From assembly GCA_028865845.1 (NCBI GenBank), contig JAGWJK010000339.1:1-5732 (forward strand): 5,732 nucleotides of DNA. Reading direction: 5' to 3'. The notes under the pieces are model-generated. The model was not told the origin of the DNA. It saw nothing but the letters and a program-made list of their open reading frames with translations, and ran no database searches. The DNA comes from Rhizobiaceae bacterium (GTDB taxonomy: Bacteria > Pseudomonadota > Alphaproteobacteria > Rhizobiales > Rhizobiaceae). This document shows positions 1 through 5,732 of the stretch, one piece after another (positions within the stretch are counted from its first letter, which is position 1; every line of letters starts with the position of its first letter). Position numbers and translations under genes: made by a program.

Positions 1-25
1 AGTCGCCTTTGCGACCACCGATCCT

Positions 26-29
26 GGAG
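26..29 (+). promoter_or_regulatory. Ribosome binding site of the flavoprotein gene
   Basis: GGAG (within TGGAGA) stands six bases before ATG 36. This decides in favour of that ATG over the in-frame TTG at position 9, which lies upstream of the site. Confidence 0.7.
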
Positions 30-35
30 AATGAC

Positions 36-1712
36 ATGGTAGAAATCGGCTCCCGTGATTATCAGAGATTTCCGGTTCTCAGCCCCCACCAGGTCGAGAC
101 GGCAAAGCGGTTCGCGAGCGGACCGGCTCGCCATTTCGAGCCCGGTGAGGCCGCCTTCAGCATCGGCGACAGAGGTGCGCCCGCATGGCTGGTTCTGGAG
201 GGATCGTTGGATGCCTTTCGCCATGACGGTCTTTCCCACGAAGCGCACATCACCACCCATTCGGTCGGACAGTTTACCGGCGAAGTCAGCCAGCTTTCCG
301 GCCGGCCCTCGCTTGCCGGCTGCCGCGCCGGCGCTTCCGGCTGCACCGCCATTCCCTTCGACGCAGCGCATATAAGGGCGTTGGTCATCGGCTCGGCCGA
401 TATCGGCGAGATCATCATGCGGGCCTACATCCTGCGGCGGGTCGCATTGATCAGCGCCGGCGGTGCGGGTTCGGTCCTCATCGGTGTGCCGGGCAGCCCC
501 GCGCTCACCCGTCTGCAGGGATTTCTGGCACGCAACGCCTATCCGCACATCATTCTCGATGCCTCATCGGACGAGGAGGGCCGCGCGTTGATCGAACGGC
601 TCGGCGTTCTGGCCGCGGACCTACCGCTGATGGTCTGCCCCAGCGGCACCGTGCTCAAAAATCCGACCGACAACGAGGCCGCACTTTGCCTCGGCATGAC
701 GCCCGACCTGAAGCCAGATGTCACCTATGACGTCGCGATCGTCGGCGCCGGCCCCGCGGGCCTTGCCGCCGCCGTCTATGCCGCCTCCGAGGGGCTTAGC
801 GTCATCGTTCTCGACGAGCGCTCTGCCGGCGGCCAGGCCGGTGCATCGGCGCGCATCGAAAACTACCTTGGGTTTCCGACCGGAATTTCCGGGCAGGCGC
901 TCGCGGGCAGGGCCTTCAACCAGGCTCTGAAATTCGGCGCCGAAATCGCGCTTCCGCTGGAAGTTCTCGATATCGTTCCGTCAGCACCTGGCTCGCGCGA
1001 TCCGCACGTCCTGAAGCTCGAGGGCAATCGCTCGGTGATGGCGCGCACGGTCGTCATCGCCTCTGGCGCGCGCTATCGCCGACCCGATGTCGCCAATATC
1101 GCGATGTTCGAAGGGGCGGGCGTCTCCTATTGGGCGTCTTCGATCGAAGCCAAGCTGTGCGAGGGCGAGGAGATCGTGCTGATCGGCGGCGGCAATTCCG
1201 CAGGTCAAGCCGTCGCCTTTCTCGCGCCGCAGGTGAAACGGCTGCGCCTCATCGTGCGGCGCGCGCTGGAAGAGACCATGTCGCAATATCTGATCGAGCG
1301 GATCGCCGCACTTCCGAATGTCGAGATCCACACGGGTTGCGAGGTCGTCGCGCTTGAAGGGGATCGGCAAAACGGGCTTGAGGCTGCGGTGATCCGCAAG
1401 CAGGTGGACGGCGCCGAACATCGGTTTCCCCTTCGCCACATGTTCCTGTTCATCGGCGCCGATCCGAACGCGGCCTGGATCCGGGCGCATGCCGATACCG
1501 ACGACAAGGGTTTCATCGTGACCGGACAGCCGTTTCGAGGCGAGGCGGCAAACGGTGCACGGCCGGCCTTGGCACTGGAAACAAGCTTGCCCAATATCTT
1601 CGCCATCGGCGATGTCCGCGCCGCCTCGACCAAACGCGTCGCCGCCGCCGTCGGTGAAGGCGCGGCCGTCGTTGCGCAAATCCATTCCGCGCTGCGGTTC
1701 CTTCGGCACTGA
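36..1712 (+). CDS. cNMP-binding-like / thioredoxin-fold / thioredoxin-reductase-like FAD oxidoreductase fusion
   Basis: Predicted soluble cytoplasmic flavoprotein of 558 residues that should move electrons between NAD(P)H and an unknown partner through FAD. Residues about 25-125 resemble a cyclic-nucleotide-binding beta-barrel (phosphate-cassette-like GEVSQLSGRPSLAG at 82-95). Residues about 145-215 look like a thioredoxin/glutaredoxin fold. From about 230 to the end is a thioredoxin-reductase-type module: FAD-binding GAGPAG (237-242), GGQAG, IENYLGFP, NAD(P)H-binding GGGNSA (384-389), and the C-terminal FAD motif around GD (525-526). Where true thioredoxin reductases carry CxxC before the NADPH motif, this protein has WASS (366-369), so reduction of thioredoxin is doubtful. 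Databases usually name such proteins thioredoxin reductase or FAD-dependent oxidoreductase. I chose ATG 36 because GGAG lies six bases upstream; an in-frame TTG at 9 would add nine residues but has no visible ribosome site. No partner gene is adjacent downstream. The fold is well supported; the substrate is unknown. Confidence 0.9.
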   Translation: MVEIGSRDYQRFPVLSPHQVETAKRFASGPARHFEPGEAAFSIGDRGAPAWLVLEGSLDAFRHDGLSHEAHITTHSVGQFTGEVSQLSGRPSLAGCRAGASGCTAIPFDAAHIRALVIGSADIGEIIMRAYILRRVALISAGGAGSVLIGVPGSPALTRLQGFLARNAYPHIILDASSDEEGRALIERLGVLAADLPLMVCPSGTVLKNPTDNEAALCLGMTPDLKPDVTYDVAIVGAGPAGLAAAVYAASEGLSVIVLDERSAGGQAGASARIENYLGFPTGISGQALAGRAFNQALKFGAEIALPLEVLDIVPSAPGSRDPHVLKLEGNRSVMARTVVIASGARYRRPDVANIAMFEGAGVSYWASSIEAKLCEGEEIVLIGGGNSAGQAVAFLAPQVKRLRLIVRRALEETMSQYLIERIAALPNVEIHTGCEVVALEGDRQNGLEAAVIRKQVDGAEHRFPLRHMFLFIGADPNAAWIRAHADTDDKGFIVTGQPFRGEAANGARPALALETSLPNIFAIGDVRAASTKRVAAAVGEGAAVVAQIHSALRFLRH

Positions 1713-1744
1713 GCGGCAAGGCGGCGGCGATAAAAGGCTGCCGC
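1713..1744 (+). terminator. Possible GC-rich hairpin after the flavoprotein gene
   Basis: GCGGCA (1713-1718), starting directly after the TGA stop, is exactly complementary to TGCCGC (1739-1744). An alternative stem pairs GGCGGC (1723-1728) with GCCGCC (1740-1745). No run of T follows, so this is not a classic intrinsic terminator. It could be a weak terminator or 3' stabilising stem, or simply chance in GC-rich DNA. Confidence 0.25.
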
Positions 1745-1960
1745 CACTACAGTTTAGAAATATCCCGGAAACAGTCGCGAAATCGGCCGAACTCATTCGC
1801 CTGCAATAAGGCAAGGGCGAGTGTGATTCGAGTTTTCTTCGCCGAAATGAGAGCGGCAAACAGCGGGACAATCATGGCGGAGCCATCGCGAGCAAAGGTT
1901 CGCAGGCACGCCGTCTGAATATCTTCCCGTGTCTCGCGATCAGAATCCCAATTTTTGGAT

Positions 1961-2041
1961 ATGCTTGACGCGGATCGGCTGCGCGGGTTCCGCCCCAGCG
2001 TCCTTCGCCAAGCCTATGTCCATGCCGGAGGCGAAGCATGA
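1961..2041 (+). CDS. Possible 26-residue small ORF, first of a coupled chain before flgK
   Basis: ATG 1961 opens a 26-codon frame beginning MLDADRLRGF. It ends at TGA 2039-2041, overlapping the ATG (2038) of the next small frame as ATGA. The start has no good ribosome site (TTTTTGGAT precedes it), and the frame is open upstream to a TGA at 1916-1918, so the true start is uncertain. The product has no recognisable motif, signal or membrane segment. The only support is the stop/start overlap with the next frame, which can arise by chance. Confidence 0.15.
   Translation: MLDADRLRGFRPSVLRQAYVHAGGEA
2027..2031 (+). promoter_or_regulatory. Strong Shine-Dalgarno site for the small ORF before flgK
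   Basis: GGAGG is followed by a six-base spacer and ATG 2038. It is the best ribosome site in the intergenic gap and serves the 32-codon frame rather than flgK itself. The flgK ATG has only a G-run (2118-2122) ten bases upstream. Confidence 0.5.
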
Positions 2042-2136
2042 ACCTTTTCGGAAACAGGAAGAACGCCGTCTGGGCGATATCAGCCAGCGGGAATATCGAA
2101 CGATCCGCTGCTGAGATGGGGGCACGCAAACCATGA
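2038..2136 (+). CDS. Small 32-residue leader ORF overlapping the flgK start
   Basis: A 32-codon frame starts at ATG 2038 with an excellent ribosome site, GGAGG at 2027-2031, six bases upstream. It ends at TGA 2134-2136, which overlaps the flgK ATG (2133-2135) as ATGA. The peptide begins MNLFGNRKNA, is moderately basic, and has no known domain, transmembrane helix or signal peptide that I can recognise. The visible arrangement is typical of translational coupling: ribosomes loaded at the strong site would finish next to the weaker flgK start. It may be a regulatory leader or a genuine microprotein. The alternative is chance, since the frame is short and I cannot test conservation. Confidence 0.35.
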   Translation: MNLFGNRKNAVWAISASGNIERSAAEMGARKP

Positions 2137-3584
2137 CCCTTTCTTCGGCGCTTCATGCAACGCGCAGCATCTTCAACAATTCCGGGACGCAGAGCAGCGT
2201 CATCTCCAATAATATCGCCAATCAGGGCAACGAAAACTACGTCAGGCGGGAAGCGAAGATCACCGTCTCCTCCGAGGGCGCGCAAGTGGTCCAGATTGCC
2301 CGCGCCAGCGAGCCGTCGCTGCAGCGCTATCTGCTCGCCAGCACCTCCAAGGATGCGGCGCAGCAGACATTGGTCAAGGGATTGGAAGGCCTGAAGACGA
2401 CGATCGGCGGCAATGACTATGACTCGTCGCCCGCGACCTATCTTTCCGCCCTGCACAGCGCCATGCAAACCTACGCAGCTCTGCCGGGATCGACGACCGG
2501 AGCTCAGGCGGCCGTCGCCGCCGCGCAGGATGTCGCCAACTCGCTGAACAATGCGACAAAGGCGATCCAGGCCATTCGAGCCAGCGCCGACAAGGAGATC
2601 GCATCCGATGTCGACAAACTCAACGGCCTGCTGGCGCAGTTCGAGACCGCAAATAACGCGGTGAAGTCCAGCAAGGCGACCGGCACCGATCCGAATGATG
2701 CGCTGGACCAGCGCGATGCACTGCTGAAGCAGATTTCGCAGATCGTCGGCATCAGGACCGTGACGCGCGATAATAACGACATGGCACTTTACACGTCCGA
2801 TGGCACGACCCTGTTCGAAACCATTCCACGGAGCGTGACATTCAAGCCGACCGGATCATATACCGCCGAAACGACGGGAAATTCGGTCTATATCGACGGC
2901 GTGCCTCTTCAGGCGGGCGATGGCGCGACGACGACGGGTCAGGGAACGCTGCAGGCGCGCCTGCAGGTGCGCGACGGCGTCGTACCGACTTACCAGAAGC
3001 AGCTCGACGAACTGGCGCGCGGTCTTGTCGAAGCTTTTGCGGAAACGAGCTCCGTCGACGGCTCGAAAGCGGCGGGGCTTTTTACCTGGAGCGACGGAAC
3101 TGTCCCGGACGACGCCTCCGTCGTGCCGGGCATTGCCGGGACTATCAAGGTCAATGAAGCGCTGATTACCTCGCTCGGCGGCAATCCCCATCTGTTGAGG
3201 GACGGCGGTATCAACGGCGACGACTATGTCGCAAATACCAGCGGCGGTACCGGCTATTCCGGCAATATCGACAAATACCTTCTCGAATTGACGACCAGCC
3301 GGGATTTCGATCCGTCCTCGGCCGTCGACAGCAAAAGCAGCATCCTGCAATTCGCTTCGAATTCGATCGGCTGGCTGGAAGGCGAAAGAAGCCGGGCGAC
3401 GACGGCAGCGGAAAGTACCGCCGCTCACTTCTCTGCCTCCTTTGCCGCCTATTCGAACGAAACCGGGGTCAATATGGACGAGGAGCTGATGGCGATGATG
3501 GCGGTCGAGCAGTCGTACAAGGCGGGAACCAAGTTGCTGAATGCCATCAACGATATGCTGGACCAGCTGCTGCGTATGACCTGA
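2133..3584 (+). CDS. flgK: Flagellar hook-filament junction protein FlgK family
   Basis: FlgK (HAP1) is exported by the flagellar type III apparatus and joins the hook to FlgL and the filament outside the cell. The 483-residue product begins with the axial-protein N-terminus (SSALHATRSIFNNSGTQ, then ISNNIANQGNENYVRRE at about 24-40). It has the family helix NDALDQRDALLKQISQ (188-203) and the segment GTLQARLQVRDG (271-282) followed by LDELA. It ends with the conserved C-terminal axial helix, GVNMDEELMAMMAVEQSYKAG at about 445-465, then LLNAINDMLDQLL. Like other axial proteins it has no Sec signal peptide and I see no cysteine. The length fits rhizobial FlgK, which is shorter than the enterobacterial protein. 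ATG 2133 is forced: the frame has a stop at 2112-2114 and no start between. The usual neighbours flgE and flgL are absent here, so this may be a second copy or a dispersed locus. Confidence 0.9.
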   Translation: MTLSSALHATRSIFNNSGTQSSVISNNIANQGNENYVRREAKITVSSEGAQVVQIARASEPSLQRYLLASTSKDAAQQTLVKGLEGLKTTIGGNDYDSSPATYLSALHSAMQTYAALPGSTTGAQAAVAAAQDVANSLNNATKAIQAIRASADKEIASDVDKLNGLLAQFETANNAVKSSKATGTDPNDALDQRDALLKQISQIVGIRTVTRDNNDMALYTSDGTTLFETIPRSVTFKPTGSYTAETTGNSVYIDGVPLQAGDGATTTGQGTLQARLQVRDGVVPTYQKQLDELARGLVEAFAETSSVDGSKAAGLFTWSDGTVPDDASVVPGIAGTIKVNEALITSLGGNPHLLRDGGINGDDYVANTSGGTGYSGNIDKYLLELTTSRDFDPSSAVDSKSSILQFASNSIGWLEGERSRATTAAESTAAHFSASFAAYSNETGVNMDEELMAMMAVEQSYKAGTKLLNAINDMLDQLLRMT

Positions 3585-3631
3585 CGGGTGTTCCGCCGCC
3601 GTCATGGCCTGCCGCCGCGTCCGGTTTCAGC
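3585..3631. other. Short convergent gap between flgK and the kinase gene
   Basis: Forty-seven GC-rich bases separate the flgK stop from the kinase stop on the opposite strand. I saw no stem followed by a T-run in either direction, so transcripts from both sides may read into each other. Confidence 0.5.
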
Positions 3632-5047
3632 CTACCGCATCGCCTTGCGGATCGAGAGCCGGGCCACGAGCCCGCCGCTCGGGCGATTGGAGATGGAGAC
3701 GTCGCCACCCATTTTCCGCGCCAGCCCGCGTGCGATCGTCAGGCCCAGCCCGGAACCGCCGGTATCGCGGCTTCGCGAATGCTCCAACCGGACGAAGGGG
3801 CGGAACACAGACTCCATTTTCGCCTCGGGAATGCCGGGGCCATCGTCGGCGATTTCAAGGGTGATCATGTCGCCGGCGGTCGAGACCGTCAGCCGCGCAT
3901 TCTTTCCATAGTTGATCGCGTTTTCGAGAAGGTTCTTGATACAGCGGCGAAGGGCGGTCGGGCGCGCGAGGCAGATCAGTCTCGCCCGATCGCCGGCCGG
4001 CGCCTCGATGGTCGCCGCCGGATAGTCGTCGGCGATGGATTCGACCATCGACCAGAATTCCAGCCGCTCCAGTTCCTCCTCTGTGATCTGCATCTGGGCG
4101 AGATCGATCACCGATTGTACCGTCGTCTCGATGCTGGCGATATCGCTTCCGAAAGCGTCGCGCACCGGCGATTTGCGCAATTGCTCCAGCCGCAGGCGCA
4201 TGCGGGTGATGGGGGTGCGCAGATCATGCGCCAATGCGGCGGCTAGGTATTCCCTGTCCTCGACATATTCGAGCAGCCGCGTCTGCATCTGGTTCACCGC
4301 CCTTGCCGCCGATGCATATTCCTTGCCGCCGTTTTCCGGCAGCGGCGGATGTTTGAAATCGTCGCGAAGGCGGGTAACGGCTTCTTCCAACAATCGATAG
4401 GGAGCGGTCAGCTTGCGGATCGCCCACATCGATACGAAGATGACGCAAAGCGCGACGAGGCCGTAGACGGGAAGGCTACGCGCCGTCAGGATCGGCCCCG
4501 GCGGAGTGACGGGCGTGCTGAAATTCAGCCATTGCCCATCCTTGAACTGTATCGAAACCGTGTAGCGATCCGCCTCGATCAGGTCCTGCGCAAAGACGGC
4601 GAAGTCGTCCTCGACATCGTTGGCGTCCGGTTCCGTCGAAACCACGTCGGACAGGGCGGGGGATGGCGAAGCAGCCGGGTCCAGCCTTATGCGGGCATCG
4701 ATGACGTCGAACTTTGATAGTCTTGCGGCGATGATATCCTCGAGTTCGGAGAGCGTTTCGCTTGAGGTATTGTTCGCGGTCACGATGGGTGCGCTCGCGA
4801 GATTGACCGCGAGGGTGGAGTTCGTCAGCCCGGCACTGATCTTCTTCCTTTCCTCGGAATCGACGGAATACATCAGCTTGGCGAGCCAGAATGCGCGTTC
4901 GTTCAGGCGATAGAGATCGATCACCTCATCCGACGACGAGCGGTCATGATAGATGATGACCAGCGATGCAACTTGCGTGAAAAGCAACCCGGCAATGACG
5001 ATCATCAGGACCCAGACGGGCAGGGTGGTCGGCAGAAAACGTCTCAT
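3632..5047 (-). CDS. EnvZ-like transmembrane sensor histidine kinase
   Basis: Inner-membrane sensor kinase of 471 residues that should autophosphorylate on histidine and pass phosphate to the regulator encoded just upstream. Order of parts: membrane helix 1 at about 9-33; a periplasmic region of about 34-190, with an acidic Pro/Ser-rich stretch near 122-160; membrane helix 2 at about 192-212; HAMP linker about 212-265; DHp helix with the H-box AALAHDLRTPITR (H274); N-box KNLLENA (N372, N376); G1 box DDGPGIP (401-407); F-box VFRPF (414-418); G2 box GGSGLGL (430-436). All catalytic motifs are intact, so it should be active. ATG 5047 overlaps the regulator stop (TGA 5046-5044) as ATGA, which fixes the start and indicates translational coupling. 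The signal it senses is not evident. EnvZ-like proteins in rhizobia have many different roles, so I give no symbol. Confidence 0.93.
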   Translation of the reverse strand: MRRFLPTTLPVWVLMIVIAGLLFTQVASLVIIYHDRSSSDEVIDLYRLNERAFWLAKLMYSVDSEERKKISAGLTNSTLAVNLASAPIVTANNTSSETLSELEDIIAARLSKFDVIDARIRLDPAASPSPALSDVVSTEPDANDVEDDFAVFAQDLIEADRYTVSIQFKDGQWLNFSTPVTPPGPILTARSLPVYGLVALCVIFVSMWAIRKLTAPYRLLEEAVTRLRDDFKHPPLPENGGKEYASAARAVNQMQTRLLEYVEDREYLAAALAHDLRTPITRMRLRLEQLRKSPVRDAFGSDIASIETTVQSVIDLAQMQITEEELERLEFWSMVESIADDYPAATIEAPAGDRARLICLARPTALRRCIKNLLENAINYGKNARLTVSTAGDMITLEIADDGPGIPEAKMESVFRPFVRLEHSRSRDTGGSGLGLTIARGLARKMGGDVSISNRPSGGLVARLSIRKAMR

Positions 5048-5732
5048 TCACTCGTCGTTTCTGCCAGGAACTGATACCCGCCGCCGCGCACCGTCAGGAT
5101 GAGCCGCGGTGAACGCGGATTGTCCTCGAGCTTTCGCCGGAGTCTGCTCACCAGGATATCGACGCTGCGATCGAAGCTTTCGCTGCTGTCGCCACCGGAG
5201 AGCTCCATCAGCTGGTCGCGGGTGAGGACACGCTGCGAACTGCTCACCAGCGTGTGCAGCAGGCTGAATTCGGCGGGCGTCAATTCCACCCTGACGCCAT
5301 CAGGATCGGTCAGGCGCCGCCGCTCGGTATCCAGCGTCCATCCCGAAAACCGGTAGATGCTGGCCGGTCGCTTGGCGGCAATTGCGGGGCCGGCTGCCCC
5401 GCCGTGTCGCCTGAGGACGGCCTTGATCCTTGCCAGCAGTTCGCGGGGATCGAAAGGCTTCGACACGTAATCGTCGGCGCCGATCTCCAATCCGACGATC
5501 CGGTCGCTGGTTTCGGTGACGGCTGTCAGCATGATGATCGGTGTCTTCGAATAGGCGCGGATTTCCTGGCAGAGATCGAGGCCGCTCTTGCCGGGCAGCA
5601 TCACGTCGAGAATGATGAGGTCGATCGGCGCGCGCCGCATCAGCGCGTACATTTCCTCGCCGTCATAGGCCGTCGACACCCGCAGGCCGCGGCGCTGAAA
5701 GAAATCCTTGAGAAGGTCGCTGGTTTCCTTGT
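5044..5732 (-). CDS. OmpR/PhoB-family response regulator, 5' end outside window
   Basis: DNA-binding response regulator, partner of the kinase downstream. The receiver domain shows the phospho-acceptor aspartate in LILD-type context (IDLIILDVMLPGKSG; the Asp codon is 5605-5607), the switch threonine in IIMLTAV, and the conserved lysine in YVSKPFDPREL. A linker leads to an OmpR-type winged helix: VELTPAEFSLLHTL, the recognition-helix segment SVDILVSRLRRKLED, and the wing LTVRGGGYQF. The first apparent start (GTG 5679) is internal: the frame stays open to the right edge and reads KETSDLLKDFFQRRGLR before it, which matches helix 1 and beta 2 of a receiver. The acidic pair at the N-terminus and the true start therefore lie beyond 5732, probably only about ten residues away. 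The gene is first in a two-gene operon with the kinase. Confidence 0.94.
   Translation of the reverse strand, partial: KETSDLLKDFFQRRGLRVSTAYDGEEMYALMRRAPIDLIILDVMLPGKSGLDLCQEIRAYSKTPIIMLTAVTETSDRIVGLEIGADDYVSKPFDPRELLARIKAVLRRHGGAAGPAIAAKRPASIYRFSGWTLDTERRRLTDPDGVRVELTPAEFSLLHTLVSSSQRVLTRDQLMELSGGDSSESFDRSVDILVSRLRRKLEDNPRSPRLILTVRGGGYQFLAETTSE

Larger units (their letters stand above)
1745..2132. other. Gap between flavoprotein gene and flgK, no large gene
   Basis: This stretch has no frame that encodes a recognisable protein. It is somewhat richer in A and T (for example around 1749-1760 and 1949-1960) than the flanking genes, as expected for a region holding the flgK promoter, but I could not find a convincing pair of -35 and -10 boxes. 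A TTGAC at 1965-1969 has no matching -10 at the usual distance. The right part carries two small frames linked to flgK, listed separately. No tRNA, repeat or insertion-sequence end was seen. Confidence 0.6.

Noticed and set aside
981..1871. 296-codon open frame on the minus strand opposite the flavoprotein gene
   Set aside because: It lies mostly antisense to a gene with clear FAD and NAD(P)H motifs. Its translation is rich in Arg, Pro and Ser with no recognisable motif, typical of a GC-rich shadow frame.
1823..1918. 31-codon frame from GTG 1823 with AAGGGCGAG upstream
   Set aside because: The purine-rich stretch is a weak ribosome site, the peptide has no recognisable feature, and nothing links it to a neighbouring gene.
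1964..1992. CTTGAC as a rhizobial -35 promoter element for flgK
   Set aside because: No -10-like sequence occurs 16-18 bases downstream; the region there is GC-rich (GGTTCCGCC).
1929..2114. 61-codon plus-strand frame starting with GTG in the gap
   Set aside because: No ribosome site precedes the GTG, the product resembles nothing I know, and it competes with the better-initiated frame at 2038 that is coupled to flgK.
1872..2468. 198-codon minus-strand frame covering the gap and the flgK 5' end
   Set aside because: It overlaps the well-supported N-terminus of FlgK, has Arg/Gly-rich composition without motifs, and has no convincing ribosome site.
2856..3605. 249-codon minus-strand frame antisense to flgK
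   Set aside because: It is antisense to the conserved C-terminal half of FlgK; the composition is that of a shadow frame (many Arg, His, Gln) and it has no motifs.
3635..3650. CCGCA / TGCGG hairpin near the end of the kinase gene as a terminator
   Set aside because: The stem is only five base pairs, lies inside the kinase coding sequence, and is not followed by a T-run on either strand.

Overview
The window looks like chromosomal or large-replicon DNA from an alphaproteobacterium of the order Hyphomicrobiales (Rhizobium/Agrobacterium/Ensifer-like). The evidence is the high GC content, a flgK-type gene with the short rhizobial length and N-terminus, an EnvZ/OmpR-like pair, and a fused cyclic-nucleotide-domain/thioredoxin-reductase-like flavoprotein of a kind familiar from rhizobia. 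The genus is an inference; no rRNA or other marker gene is present.

Layout, left to right. (1) 36-1712, plus strand: a three-part flavoprotein with a cNMP-binding-like domain, a thioredoxin-fold domain and a thioredoxin-reductase-like FAD/NAD(P)H module. It lacks the redox CxxC of true thioredoxin reductases. (2) 1713-2132: a 420-base gap with no large gene. It holds a possible GC-rich hairpin just after the first gene and, at its right end, two very small open frames (1961-2041 and 2038-2136). These are chained by ATGA stop/start overlaps to each other and to the next gene; the second has a strong GGAGG ribosome binding site. (3) 2133-3584, plus strand: a flagellar hook-filament junction protein (FlgK family) with no flgE or flgL neighbour in the window. 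(4) A 47-base convergent gap. (5) 3632-5047, minus strand: an EnvZ-like membrane sensor histidine kinase. (6) 5044-5732, minus strand: its OmpR/PhoB-type response regulator, cut by the right edge of the window. The regulator is upstream of the kinase and the two overlap by ATGA, so they form one operon transcribed leftwards.

How the genes relate: the regulator and kinase clearly work together as a two-component system. Nothing in the sequence shows that this system controls the flagellar gene or the flavoprotein; the two strand groups converge and have separate promoters outside the recognisable region. The most unusual points are the cysteine-less thioredoxin-reductase-like fusion, the stand-alone flgK, and the short translated-looking leader frames coupled to flgK. 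I saw no mobile element, CRISPR array, tRNA or rRNA.
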